64,000 bases of DNA from Daucus carota subsp. sativus (taxonomy: Eukaryota; Streptophyta; Magnoliopsida; Apiales; Apiaceae), in the NCBI RefSeq assembly GCF_001625215.2, contig NC_030385.2, positions 38,775,598 through 38,839,597 on the forward strand, given 5' to 3'. This document shows, in pieces, positions 18,943 to 31,363 of the stretch. Positions within the stretch are counted from its first letter, which is position 1. Every line of letters starts with the position of its first letter. The notes below the pieces were generated by a model that saw only the letters and a list, made by a program, of their open reading frames with translations, was not told the DNA's origin and searched no databases. A program made the translations under genes and the position numbers.

Positions 18943-21900
18943 GTATTAAAATTGTTTTATTACTTGCTCATTGATTAACCTGGAGCTTTTCATGGCTCCC
19001 TGTCTATGTATGTCTTCGTCTGTGAACCACGGCTCGATTTTTAGGTGATATGGTTACATTATGTATACAATGACCTACATGATATGAGGTGTATATTGTA
19101 GTTCGTTCATCTCTGTAATATGTAATGTAAATACCATTATTTATTCTTCAATGGTGAATACGCTGCAATATGCTAGCAATCTTTGTGTCCTCGTCGAGTA
19201 ATCGTACTTCCATTATGCCACCATCTTTACATTTTGCGTTTTAGAAATGTCAGACCATGCTCTTAATTTCCAACAAATTATTTAAAATTTTGCACGGTTA
19301 AATTTATCCCTTTTTTTGCCAATAAAGATTTATCCCTGTTTGTTGTAAAGATTATTTAAAATGAGTAGTTATATCATAGAACGATTCAGAATTTATTTGA
19401 GATTTTTTGGATAAATCGGAGACTTTTAGTCATAATGACAATAATCGGTAAATTGGTAAAAAAAAAATAACACCAGATTTTGAAAGAATGTAAAGAGTAA
19501 ATGACAAAAACAAACGTAAATAGGGATAATATTACTTTAGAAAAAGGTTAATTGCATAAAATTCCCTGAAATTTGATTATACTCATAGTTCTATACAGTG
19601 TACTTCATATCTCTTAAGTTGTGTTATAATTTCAACTGCAACTCTCATCGTATCGGAGTGTCAATATTAACATCGATTCTAATTTGCCCAAACTTGTTCA
19701 AACATTCAATGGTGATACACAAAATTAGCAGGAAACAACTCAAATAAAGCTTCGAAACTTTCTACCCATAAGGTGCCGTGATATGGATTACGAAAGGGGT
19801 CGACCTCGAGTTTACAATTTCAACTGCTCAAGCAAATATTTGTGCTTCGTATTAATTTACATATTTTATGAGTAAGACTATGATATAGTATTACTTATGA
19901 ATAAAATAATTCTTTCAAAAACATCCACCAAACTTCTTCCTGTAAATCTGAATTATTTTTAATTTTAAAATTGTGTCAGACTTATCGCACAGTCAAATCC
20001 ATACCACGGTTACTCATTCCAACACCATATTACTCCCGAACTAACGACCTCTCAATATTATATTATAAAATCACGATATCAATAATATATTCTGTTATTA
20101 TTTACAATAATCAAATTATAAGATATACGAAAAAAAGATAAATAACCATATTTATTACAGCAAAAAACACATAAGTACGCATGACTCCTAGAACTGTACT
20201 TTTTTAATCTGATTTGTATAAATTAACTTATCCTTAAGTATCAATAATTATAAACGAAGCAACTAACGTCTGCGATTAAGAATGCTATCAACAGAAAATG
20301 ACATGCTGATTACATGACACCTGGTGCATCCTTAAGCCACTAAAACTCCATTAACCATGAGTAAACATCAAAGACCTTAATTAATTAACCAATTAATGAA
20401 GATGTGATAATATATGAATATGTACAGGTCACTGATTATGTGTGGAGTAATTATAATCAAAATAATACTAGTTTCCACTACATTTCTGTGGTTTGGAAAT
20501 AAAAAATGTGGTGAAAAGGATGTTAGCAGCTGGACGGTGGACATTTTGTTAAAGATGGTCGGTTCATTCCGATAGCAACCCACTTCTATAGAGTATGATT
20601 TATAATCATTTCATTTATACAAACCTTAATAACTTCCCATTTAGGAAAATATTCGGCTTCTTCAAAATATTGTTCATACCATTTTTTCGAGTAAATGAGA
20701 TTGGAATTGATACAAACGTACCGTCAAATTAAAAAACGGTTATTAGCGTGTGTTCATGAACATATATCAGAAAATCCGATGAATAAATTGCAGGTCTGTG
20801 TGTAAGGCTATATATGTAGAGGCCTTTATGAGCATTTAGGCAAACATGAAAATGTGCAGATTGTCAGCATATAGGAGCGTACAAATAAAACCATGTTCAT
20901 CTTTCTGCTTTACAGTTATTGTGAGGTGTAAGTGTCTGGTGAGTTGATCTGTCAAATCCCTTTCTGTGTCAGATCCTATCTGTCAATGCTCTGCTTATCC
21001 ACACTATGACAACAATGATTTTCAGCCACTTTCATACGTGTCTTAATTATAATTCCCGACCTAATTAATCGCAAGGTCTTTCAACTTTTAAAAGGATAAG
21101 CATTAGCAGTTACGTGCAAATCCTTTTTAATAATCTAACGACTTTGTTAATTGAAATTTTAGTCTTCTTGGACTTTCTGATTGCACCTCATTTAAATATG
21201 CATGCATATTGTTGAATGTATTTACATTTTACAGTGTTCAATCAACAAATATAACAGGTAAAAACTTGACATATAGTTCATGGTCAGTATGGCTGGACCA
21301 TTGCATAGTTGCTTATCAATACCAACTCTAGCTGGACGCCAAATATTTCTTACCAACATAAACTTGGATCTTTTAGCAGTTGAGTTAGGTGAAAGTGCAG
21401 TAGTTGTAACCTGTGATCAGTTTTTACACATTTCATAAACATAGACAGACAAGATCTATTTTTAGGATCCTGGTTTTAAAATTTTTGAACTTTTTATTGA
21501 TAAATGTACAAAGGTAACTACTTTTTATTTAGGTAGAGGAAGCTTATTAGTGGAGTTTTTTGTGCACCCACGGAACATGGCATGAGTACATGCTAGAAAA
21601 TTCGATATATGAATTATATAAAACATATATAATTTAGAATCTTGAAAACTAATTTTAGCTAGGATCTCGCAAATTTCAGGATACCGACACCGCAGGAGTA
21701 TCCGTTGTTATTGATGCAGGAGTTCATAACAATTACATAACGGCTCGTTTCATAGGAGTAGAAAGGTAAGAGTTTTGAGAACTTAAAACTTAAAAAGTAT
21801 CGGAGAAGAGCCGTTGGCATATGTACAGTAGGGGGACCATCCTATTGCTTTACTTTCTTTTAATTACTATGGGCGGCAAATTAATTATGTTTATTACTAA

Positions 21901-22010
21901 CAAAATATACACTAATACATTGATAATCCATAAAAAATGGAAAATGATTAGTAAAGATGAGGTAGGGTTTTACACATAATGATTAATCTCCTCTCTTTCT
22001 CCCCTTAAAT
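18943..22010. other. Intergenic DNA upstream of the aquaporin gene
   Basis: AT-rich DNA over about 3 kb. The first few hundred bases probably include the 3' UTR of the 51-aa gene. No conserved exon, tRNA or clear transposon terminus was seen. The distal PIP2 promoter must lie in the right half. Confidence 0.5.
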
Positions 22011-22014
22011 ACTA

Positions 22015-22070
22015 ACCCTCTCCTGCTCATCCACTCACACTCCACTCTTTCTCTCTCTCTCTCTCTCTCT
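22015..22070 (+). promoter_or_regulatory. PIP2 core promoter region and CT-repeat leader
   Basis: A weak TATA-like TTAAATA at 22015-22021 is followed by a TC/CT dinucleotide repeat at 22047-22070, about 25 bp upstream of the start codon. CT-rich leaders are common in highly expressed plant genes. Confidence 0.4.
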
Positions 22071-22092
22071 GAGCACAGACAAAAAATAGAAG

Positions 22093-23427
22093 ATGGGAAA
22101 AGAAGAAGTTGCAGAGGCCACCCATGAGTATTCCGGCAAGGACTACCAGGACCCACCGCCGGCAGACTTTATTGGGATTGATGACCTGGGCAAATGGTCA
22201 TTTTACAGAGCTCTCATAGCTGAGTTCATAGCCACCTTACTGTTTCTTTACATTACTGTGTTGACTGTGATTGGCTACAAGAGCCAGTCTGCTACTGATG
22301 AATGTGGTGGCGTTGGACTTCTTGGAATTGCATGGGCCTTTGGTGGCATGATTTTCATTCTTGTTTACTGCACCGCCGGTATCTCTGGTCAGTACTCTTC
22401 ACTTTCTGTGATCTTATAGTTCTCGTTTGAGTCTCACCCTATTAAATCTCGTGTTTTTAGGTAAGTTAATTAAAAAAAATTACGCGCTAAGTATTTTATT
22501 TAAGAACTTCACCACCTTTAGGTATTTATAGAAGTACATGTACATGTATGATGCATATTTTGAGTAATTTAAATAGATAGAAGAATTAGATTCGTACCAT
22601 GTTAAGTTACCAGTTCGACTAAAAAGTTTATAATTATAGACGGGCTGATGAGTTAAAATTAAATTAATATGTTTAAACAATTGCAGGAGGACATATCAAC
22701 CCAGCAGTAACATTTGGATTGTTCTTGGCAAGAAAAGTGTCTCTAATTAGAGCAGTGATGTACATGGTAGCTCAGTGTTTGGGTGCAATTTGTGGAGTAG
22801 GTTTAGTAAAGGCTTTCCAGAAGTCATACTACAATAGGTATGGTGGTGGGGCTAATGAGTTGGCTGATGGCTACAACAAGGGCACTGGCTTGGGTGCTGA
22901 AATTATTGGTACTTTTGTTCTTGTCTACACTGTTTTCTCTGCTACTGATCCCAAGAGAAATGCCAGAGATTCTCATGTCCCTGTATGTTACCTTCCTTTT
23001 TTTTTTTTTGACAGTTTTTGTAATTTTTCTAAATAAGTTTATGAATCTGACATTTGTTTGCGGTAATTCAGGTTCTGGCTCCCCTTCCCATCGGATTTGC
23101 TGTGTTCATGGTTCACCTCGCCACGATTCCCATCACCGGAACTGGAATCAACCCCGCCAGGAGTTTCGGAGCTGCTGTTATTTACAACAAAGACAAGGCC
23201 TGGGATGATCAAGTATGTAGCTCATCTTAAATCATTGCCTTGTTCAAATCTTTACATTAACCGATCCATATAGTATATATACTTGTTATTAATATATTTT
23301 AATTATTTTTCAGTGGATTTTCTGGGTTGGGCCCTTCATTGGAGCAGCCATTGCTGCATTCTACCACCAGTACATTCTGAGAGCAGCCGCCATCAAGGCA
23401 CTTGGCTCTTTCAGGAGCAATGCCTAA
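22093..23427 (+). CDS. PIP2: Plasma-membrane aquaporin, PIP2 subfamily
   Basis: Four exons (22093-22387, 22687-22982, 23072-23212, 23314-23427) encode 281 aa, the usual PIP2 length, with the standard PIP three-intron layout. Both NPA boxes are present (residues 103-105 in [11 protein letters not shown] and 224-226 in [11 protein letters not shown]). Selectivity-filter residues H212, T221 and R227 are the water-channel type. Gating features are visible: loop-B Ser117 in RKVSL, loop-D His195 in RDSHVP (cytosolic-acidification closure) and the C-terminal phosphorylation motif FRSNA. Six membrane spans are expected. The product moves water across the plasma membrane, possibly also H2O2. The extreme N terminus is MGKEEVAEA and lacks the DxE di-acidic export signal seen in many PIP2s. 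The short C terminus and PIP2-type loop C separate it from PIP1. Confidence 0.97.
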
Positions 23428-25067
23428 AAGCTTTAGTTTGTGCACATGATCAAGTATTTGTGGCATCAGTTCTGTCTCTGTTTCTACCTCTTTATAAAAA
23501 TGGAGCTGGAAGGGGCTGAACCATGGAATTGTAGATAATTTGAATTAAATTATGCTTCCTTTGTGAGAATATTAAGTTTGTAATTTTCTGTTTGTTGTAC
23601 TTGTATTTTTTTGTGGTCTTGTGATCGTTTATGTATCCTTCCATCCCTTAATAATATTCTCCATCCTTTTCTCTTTTTGTTCCCACTTAAAGCATCTACT
23701 CAAATAATCAGGATTTATATAGAAACACATCATAGTGATTGCTTTTGATATAATCCGTCTGATATAATTCGAACGCTCGACATCTCGTAAAATTAAGAAA
23801 CGAGATTAAATTGTCATTGACCATTTTTATATTTGGAGAATAGCATTCTTATCTTGATCAATGTGGATCATATAAATATGCATGCTACTAAAGGTGAGTG
23901 CAATGATATGAAGAAGAAATGTGTTTATTTGATGTCTTGTTGCTTGGTGTGACAAAGCATTTTATTCTTTAAAATCATAATTGTTGCAGGTGACTAGTCC
24001 AGATCAAAAAAGTAAAACAATATTGTTGGATTCTTATTGTTTTTTATAGAATGGAATATTGGGTGTCTAGCTTATCTTTTTAGTGACCCTGAGCTAATCA
24101 ATCTTATCTTCTTTTTATTATATAATTTTGTTTGTCATGCTTGCTTTTAAAAATTTGTTAGGTTGTGATTTGGCTGTTCCATAATGCACTTTTGTCCTTA
24201 AATTATGGAAATTATGGAAGAAATTGGGTTATAGTACATCATTTTTGTGTGCAGTAGTACAGTTGAAACAAACAAAACACAAACATATACTCGGTACGGC
24301 GGTACCAGTTAACGGCTCGATCATCTCGGACATGAACCAGAGACTTGAGCCCAGATCTCCGGTAAAATTAATTATTTATTTATAGGTTATATATATCAAA
24401 TTTCTTATAAGCCAGAGTATATATATGTACTTTCAATTTCGTTATATGTAGTTATGTACCCTCAATTTCGTTAAACGATCTGCTAATATGATTTCTCATT
24501 GTCTTACAAAAGTATTATATTCTTTTTCAGACCGAGTATTCTGCAGATATTTGTTGAAGTTCACAATTGTATTTTGGCTGGTTTATCCACGCAATAAATT
24601 CCTTTTATTTCAAAAAATTATATATATACTTTTAAATTTATAAATTATTAATAAAATAAATCGAAGTCAAACCGACACTTAATTGTTGGAACTTGGAAGC
24701 TCAAGATAACACAGGGAGTCGCAGCATGGTATGTGACAATACAGTCGGTCATATTTTTATTACTACAAATTCTTTAAATTAATTTAGCAATCAAATTATT
24801 TGAACACATGGCACATTATTTTTGGGTAGTATTAAATAGGAATTATCATATAGGTACACTATAGGCACACCGCACACTATACTTTGCATACAGTTGTCAC
24901 TTTGGAAGCATTTTATAATATAATCGATATTGTATCTGCGTCAACTAACAGTGACTGGATTATACTACATTCATTGAAACTTGGTAACTTTTCTTCAAGG
25001 TTTAGGTGAGGGGCTAGCCACCATAGATAAATTGACCTCACTTATAATTGAAAAGGGTTAATTATCA
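23428..25067. other. Intergenic DNA downstream of PIP2
   Basis: The first ~250 bp is the PIP2 3' UTR (AATAATATTC and T-rich polyadenylation-like text near 23650). The rest is AT-rich with no recognised gene or repeat end. Confidence 0.5.
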
Positions 25068-25835
25068 AACTCATCAATGAAGTGGACAAATGGTATCAAA
25101 CTCATCACTGATCTCCACGAGGTTTCAAGTGGCTCACTAAAATCGCTTAATTGTATCAAACTCATCACTGCCGTTAAAAAAACTAACGGAAGTTTAGACG
25201 GAATGATGGTACAGAGTGATATTCACGTTAAAGATTGACATTCTGAAAATAATGAACACTAATTAGGGTTTTAACATGATCAACTATCATCATTATACAA
25301 ACACACGACACCTTAACAATGATTTAAAACATGCAGATAAAACATATATAAGCCACAAAAACATTTGCTTACAGCATAAATAAACAAAGATACGACATGA
25401 AAATGCAAAAAGATTAGGGTTTTCATACCTGGTTATGATTTAGTGTTGATGAGGCTTGATTTGGATTAGGGTTTATATGCTATTCGCTCTGAATGTTCTT
25501 GACGCTTGGTCTCTTCTCCCATGTGAAGCTGCAGTGTGTGTCTATTATGTATGTAGCTACTGTTGATATATGTTTTACTCTTGTTTACTTTCTTTCTTTC
25601 TATTTTCTACTTTTTCTTTTTTTTATTTTCTTTCATTTTTTTTTCTCCGGTTTTTTTTATTAATGTGCCACGTCAACCGCCAATGTGTCATTTCGTTTAA
25701 ACTTCCGTTAGTTTTTTTAACGGCAGTGATGAGTTTGATATCATTAAGCGACTTTAGTGAGCCACTTGAGACCTCGTGGAGATCAGTGATGAATTTGATA
25801 TCATTTGTCCACTTCAGTGATGAGTTTGATAATTA
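25068..25835. mobile_element. Foldback element with ~145-bp terminal inverted repeats
   Basis: The left end TTAATTATCAAACTCATCAA and about 145 bp following are matched inverted at 25690-25835 (for example AACTCATCACTGCCGTTAAA at left against TTTAACGGCAGTGATGAGTT at right). The arms also share AGTGGACAAATG, ATCTCCACGAGG and AACGGAAGTTTA motifs. The interior of about 480 bp carries no transposase frame. Long inverted arms without coding are typical of Mutator-like/foldback non-autonomous elements. A target duplication could not be fixed. Confidence 0.85.
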
Positions 25836-26508
25836 AAATAAATGACATTAACAAAATAAAATGTATGCATTAAATTTAAGATTTATTAGACGAAAATTAG
25901 AATTAGTTTAGTTTAGATTTCTACTCAGAGTATCGTGTTTCTGCTTTATAACGTTCCGAAGGCATATTCTGAGACCCTATCGTTGTCTCGTTTTGTGTTC
26001 GTCTTTATTTAACATGAAAAACCTCGTCACCTTCACTCAACTAATGACATATGCTTTCGGAATATGCCAACGGGGAGAGCCTGGGTCCAGTACTCTTATT
26101 GGGCTTTTTAAGCAGCTTGAAGCCCATTATTTTATATATATTTATTAGGAGGGAATGTCGACTTTGAATTAAAAAAGGGTTTGTTTTTTAATTAAAAACA
26201 GATTTATATCATAATTTAGTAGGATGTAGTGTTTGAACAATTTATTTTTATTTTAAAATTTTAAAATAAATCAATTTCATCATTTAAATATATAAATATC
26301 CAATCAAATTCATAAGTATTTATTATTATATTTCTAAAAGCTCATAAATCTTTTATATCCAAATACACAATTTGAAATACGGGCGCATCACTAAAATCAC
26401 AATTCATTATTTTGTCTAAATTTTGACGATATATCTCGAATTAGAAGTTAGGGGCATTTTGCACCCCGAATCCGGGCCATGCATATTTACCACTTTTAAC
26501 CTAGATTA
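25836..26508. other. Intergenic DNA between two transposable elements
   Basis: AT-rich DNA with a loose inverted pair (GGCATATTCTGAG at about 25960 and CTTTCGGAATATGCC at about 26053). No gene recognised. Confidence 0.4.
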
Positions 26509-26884
26509 GAGCAAGTCCAAGAGATGTCATATCTCATGTCCTAAGTTATTATTTAGGGCATTTGATGGAAAAAGTTGCTCCAACAATGTCCTAGTGATGC
26601 CTTATATCACTAGGACAACATTCTCAAGCCCTATTTTTGAGGCACCTCTCTCCTTGCCCTATAACATATTTTATTAAAAAATCACATCAACACTCACTTT
26701 CTCTCTCTATTTTTATATTATGCTTTAATGATGGAAGAGAGTCTTTAATAATAAAATATTAAACATCTTGTAAGAATAAGGCACATTGTTGGAGTTCAAG
26801 TTGGCAAGATATGTCCTAGAATACTAGGACATGATATTTTATATTATATTTAGGGCATCAACTAAGACACCCTTGGACTTGCTC
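26509..26884. mobile_element. Tourist-like (PIF/Harbinger) MITE
   Basis: Terminal inverted repeats GAGCAAGTCCAAG and CTTGGACTTGCTC are flanked by the 3-bp duplication TTA (26506-26508 and 26885-26887), diagnostic for PIF/Harbinger. The length is 376 bp and it is non-coding. Confidence 0.9.
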
Positions 26885-27271
26885 TTAAGTGCACATGCAA
26901 CTTCAAGTGTGTCTGTCAGCACTTTTTAGTCGATATAATAAAAATTGTCTTAATGTTAGCAACTTGTATATACTACTTATATTCCAATCGTTCGAGATGG
27001 ACTCGCCTCGGAGTTGTGCGGTTGGCTTCGAAGACAATTCCTTTGGCATAACAGGATCCTCAAATTTGAATTCCAGATAAAAGACCATTTGTAAAATGGA
27101 ACCCAAAACCGTACGTAAATTGTTGCTTTCAGATTAGAGTATGATGGTCTTTTAGAGTCGACACAAACAAAGAAGTATACTACACCGTTGATAAAAAAAA
27201 AAAAAAAGAAAAAAAAAGTAGAGGTTTGAATCGGTGATGAGAATGATTATCGGGAATGAAAATAAGAGATA

Positions 27272-27583
27272 CTCCCTCCGTCCCAATGAATTGTATACAG
27301 TTTCCTTTTTGGGACGTCCCATCAATTGTATACATACTAAAAATAGTAAATTTTTATAATATAAAATACTATTACACCCACTACTTTCTTCCACTATCTT
27401 CATTTTATAATAATAAAAACACTATTACACCCACTACTTTCCTCCACTATCCCAAATCTATTATTAAAAATAAATGGGTCCCACCACTTTACCTACTTTT
27501 CATCTAACTTTACTCATTTCTTACCATTTTTCTTGGTCTCCGTGTCCCAACCATTTGTATACAAATGATTGGGACGGAGGGAG
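27272..27583. mobile_element. Stowaway-like MITE
   Basis: Ends CTCCCTCCGTCCCAATGAAT and ATGATTGGGACGGAGGGAG, flanked by TA. The interior contains TGGGTCCCACCACTTTACC and is shared with the copies at 33615, 53929 and 54289. Open frames inside it are artefacts. Confidence 0.92.
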
Positions 27584-28265
27584 TACAAGAACCACAGTTA
27601 ATGAAAATCTAATACGTTTCTCAAGTATTCACAACCCTTCTGGATCAAGAGGTGCAACATAATAGTATCACGAATATTTATCAAGGCTTAATAACGGAAC
27701 TCAAGCTTCTTGTGCAAACTTGAGGCATGACGAGAAGGGCATGATCATAATTAAAGTACAGAGAAGAAGAGGAGTGCATTGATTTCAGCTAAGCTTCAGC
27801 ACGCGCTCGAGACTCTGATGATAATTGCAATTCATAAAAGACTGCAACAAAACTACTAGTATAACAATATCACTACACTCCCCATCACATGACTTGTTAC
27901 TACCATTATGACAACTTTGCTGCCCCTTCAAGCTTAAGCTAAACCCCATAAAGCTTCCCCCCTTCTTTTTAATTCCCTGAATTAATATCATCATCACTTC
28001 GAAATGTAATTATGCACACATAAATATATATTATCACTAACTAATTGCACACATATAACACGTATATTGGTTCATCGCCTTGTTAATCTATATGATTGAT
28101 GATTTACTTAACATAATCCAGATGCCCTACTCACTCAATTATCCATTTCACTAAATACTCAAGTTGGGAGCAGATCTGGGAACAATGCCATTCATGATTC
28201 ATCATACCTGTTTAATTTACAAATATACCCTCTTCTATTTGCGATATTATAACTCTAAACATATA
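27584..28265. other. Intergenic DNA between two Stowaway MITEs
   Basis: No conserved exon on either strand; the minus-strand frame near 27785-27997 has no recognised domain. Nothing else was identified. Confidence 0.4.
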
Positions 28266-28546
28266 CTCCCTCCGTCCTTCTCATTTTTATACACTTTCCT
28301 TTTTTGGATGTCCTACTCAATTCTATATATTTCAAAACCTTCCCAAATTGGTAACCTTTTATAATATAAAAATCTCAACCACCCACTACTTTCATCCACT
28401 TTTACTAATTTATCAATTATATATTGATGGGTCCCACCACTTTACTCACTTTTCCTTCTCTTTCCTCTCATTTTATATTATTTTATACATTTTTCTTAAT
28501 CTCCGTGTCCCATCCAAACGTATACATATCAAAGGGACGGAGGAAG
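28266..28546. mobile_element. Stowaway-like MITE, second subfamily
   Basis: Ends CTCCCTCCGTCCTTCTCATT and AAAGGGACGGAGGAAG with TA at both sides. The interior (TACACTTTCCTTTTTTGGATG, TGATGGGTCCCACCACTTTA) is closer to the copy at 34917 than to that at 27272. Confidence 0.9.
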
Positions 28547-28840
28547 TACTCTATCAGTTTCTATAGGTTTTCACCCAAGAATGACTTGATTACTCTATCA
28601 ATGAACCTGCTAAACTCAGGTATCATTTCCATGCAGTAGCAGTTATTCATTTCAGGATAACACTCACATATGTAAATTAAGTTGACCTCAGGGGCAAATT
28701 GGGTAAAACATATTAACCTGCAATGTTGTAGAGCATAAGTGCATAACCCCATAATTGTGTTCCTTCTAAAAAGATAATGTCATCACCAGAATTGAGGACC
28801 AAGCAACAAGTAAAAAAGCAAAACACACCTCCTACGGGCC

Positions 28841-28847
28841 TATAAAA
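28841..28847 (+). promoter_or_regulatory. TATA box of the 136-aa gene
   Basis: CCTATAAAACG lies 81 bp upstream of the ATG at 28922. Transcription would start near 28870, which argues against using the in-frame ATG at 28868. Confidence 0.6.
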
Positions 28848-28921
28848 CGCAGTTCAAGACATCCCAAATGATTCAAGACAAAACATATATCACTCACCAA
28901 CTCTTAAATAGCACAGCACTG

Positions 28922-29332
28922 ATGTCTCCTCTTCTCCTACTCATCGGCTTTGCCTTACTGTCCATCACTATAGCTCAAGATCAATCAAGATCCCCTCATG
29001 GTCTCACTTACTCCAGCCCAGAAGCCTTCTCCCCAGCTGCATTTGAATTTTTCCACCCGAACAATCATCAGCATCCTAGCATTGAAAACCCATGCGCTGC
29101 ATCAGGTTGCCCCCCACTGCACTTATCAGCGACTGTGCAGTCAAGCCTGGCATATGACAGCAGATTCACACCAGATCATTACAGCCGTGGCAGACGATTA
29201 ACTGCTGCTGGCATTGCTGGAATAATCTTTGGCTTCGTATGTGTTGTGATCCTGGCAATGGGTATCTACTATGTCATGACCAAGCGACAAGCTAATATGA
29301 GTAAGAGTAACACCGCTCAAGCTGAAGCTTGA
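28922..29332 (+). CDS. Small secreted/type-I membrane protein with C-terminal TM
   Basis: Single-exon frame of 136 aa. A hydrophobic signal peptide (MSPLLLLIGFALLSITIAQ) is followed by a luminal or apoplastic segment with Ser-Pro motifs (YSSPEAFSPAAFEFFHP) and a Cys pair (NPCAASGCPP). After a basic patch (YSRGRRL) comes one transmembrane helix (about residues 99-119), then a short cytosolic tail (TKRQANMSKSNTAQAEA). The ATG at 28868 in the same frame would add 18 residues but sits at the predicted transcription start. The family looks like small plant membrane proteins of unknown function, possibly an arabinogalactan- or peptide-like precursor. No enzymatic motif is visible. Confidence 0.85.
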   Translation: MSPLLLLIGFALLSITIAQDQSRSPHGLTYSSPEAFSPAAFEFFHPNNHQHPSIENPCAASGCPPLHLSATVQSSLAYDSRFTPDHYSRGRRLTAAGIAGIIFGFVCVVILAMGIYYVMTKRQANMSKSNTAQAEA

Positions 29333-31363
29333 TATGCTGCCAAAAGTCTCAAACCCAGGCTAGAAATTCCTGCAGAGTCGTCCTATTTCTGATATGTGTG
29401 TATTATTAGTATCGGAAACACAGAAGCTGGAACATGTTTGATGCATATCTACTGTCCCACTCTTCTTATTTAGATGGTTCAAATATTTATAATTTTCTAG
29501 ACAGACAAATTATTTAACTTAGAGAAACAAACTCAATGCTTGTACGAATTGTTATCAAGTGTAAGGATTGTATACACCACCAAATATGTTTGTCCAGTCC
29601 TAATGTCATGTGATGGTGTTACAAGTCCAATTCATACTTCACTGGTATTCAATTCATACTTCATAAGTATTAGATCTGCAGAACCCCCACAGTTTGGTCT
29701 TTTAATATAGACAAGTCGCATTATATGACCTACTTGTTTCGTGCTAGTTTGAAGTTTTGCCACATTGCGGCTCCGCGACACTAAAGGACCTTCACGCCGC
29801 AGCAGGACCTTCAGAATGATAGATCAATGCGGCATCTACTAGGGCGTCCTGTGTAGCAACTACTGACTACCATGAAGACCCGTATTTTGCCAGTGAAGTT
29901 ACACAGTCAAAAACCATATACCGATTTACATACATCAATGTATAATATTGCGCATGTTAGTTATAAACAAATTTTGCAAACTTTGTTAAACAGAAAATAC
30001 AAGATTAACAATTTCTCTACAGGCTGGTAACCACGAATCGGAATTTAGATGGTTGTAAACCATTAACCAACTCTGAATCATAATTATTATTTACAGACTA
30101 AACAATAAAACATAGTGATATAATGAGAGAAATAAAAGTTATATATTTTTATTCTATACAATATAAACTTACCATGCATATAATACATCACAGACACACA
30201 CATATACACATACTAATTGGATCACTATTACACACACGCATATATATATTTGCTAGATCATCTCTATTAAGATTAAGTTCAGTGTAAGATCAATTTGTAG
30301 GCAATTCTAAGATTTGTTGAACAATTTGATCCAGAAAGATGTGTGGAACAGGTGACAACAATTGGTCTCACGTGTTCTCACACAAACTGCTTCTGTTCTT
30401 ATTTGAACAGGAGCCTAAACTAATAATACTCCTTCCATCCCAGAAAAATTTGCAACAATTAAGACTTCTTTATATACGTGAAATCTTCAAATGGGACATG
30501 TAATTTGGGATGAAGCAAATACTATTTAAGCAATTACTTAAATGCAATCTATAGTTTTGATAATATATTATATAAGAAAAGAGAGTCACCGGAAGAAGAG
30601 AGTTCATCACAACAAAAAGAACACACAACTCTTAGTGACCCAAAAAGAATGGAGCAGTGTAAACATGAGGGAAGAAAAAAAGAGATTGTTGTGGGTTCGA
30701 TCTGAACTGGAGAATAATATTGAATTGCAGACAAAAGAGAGCTAGATTAGAGGTGCAGGAGCTGCAGGTAGGATTATCATAGTCTGTTTATTTTTTAAAT
30801 CGCCTCATCTTGTAACCCTTTATGTTTGATAAAAAAATAAAATAAAATAAAATCAATTACCCTGTTTGGTCTGAAGAGGGTAGCACTTGTAGGGTGAGGC
30901 ATAGGTAGGTGCTATAAGGCGTCAATAGCGGATCGCAGTGGGGCCTCAACGACCGCATCCTTATAGAAACTTCAATGCCATATTTTCATGGCATTTCCAC
31001 AACCCCAAAAAAAGCATATGAAGAAGAAAGAACAAAGTGCACCAGGAATAAAAGCTCAGTTATTTTCCTGAGTGTTGAATAAAAACTGAATTCATCAGAT
31101 TAATAAAATGCAATACGTCGAACACTAGCCACTTCTAGAACTTAAAATATTTGACACAAACAGTGGTTGCCAAGTGTATAGATCATATAAAGAGTAAAGG
31201 GTTTGAGTATTACATTACAACATCTGAGTTTTAAATTGACGTTATTTGTGAAGAAGAGAAAATTAGCAATTCCTTACCTCAAAAAACCAAATCAGGCAAG
31301 GAAATATATTACAATCCACAGAAAGGAAAGGGACATACAGCTCACTGAAATTTAATTATAGTT
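29333..31363. other. Intergenic DNA holding the 3' UTR of the 136-aa gene
   Basis: Short GC-richer islands at about 29755-29860 and 30880-30960 (with GCGGATCGCAGTGGGGCC) look like repeat fragments but match no element I can name. A short Stowaway relic lies within. No gene recognised. Confidence 0.45.
30429..30519. mobile_element. Short Stowaway-type relic
   Basis: Left end CTCCTTCCATCCCAGAAAAA and right end TAATTTGGGATGAAG are inverted and degenerate versions of the Stowaway terminus, flanked by TA and about 90 bp apart. Confidence 0.6.

Noticed and set aside
22840..23208. 122-aa plus-strand frame in the PIP2 locus
   Set aside because: It overlaps the second and third PIP2 exons in a different frame and reads through an intron.
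25520..25560. TGAAGCTGCAGTG, similar to the start of miR167
   Set aside because: It diverges after ten bases and no pairing arm is nearby; it also lies inside the foldback element.
27256..27662. Plus-strand frames containing FPFWDVPSIVYI and WVPPLYLLFI at 27256 and 33629
   Set aside because: They are translations of the same Stowaway MITE family at two loci and not a protein family.
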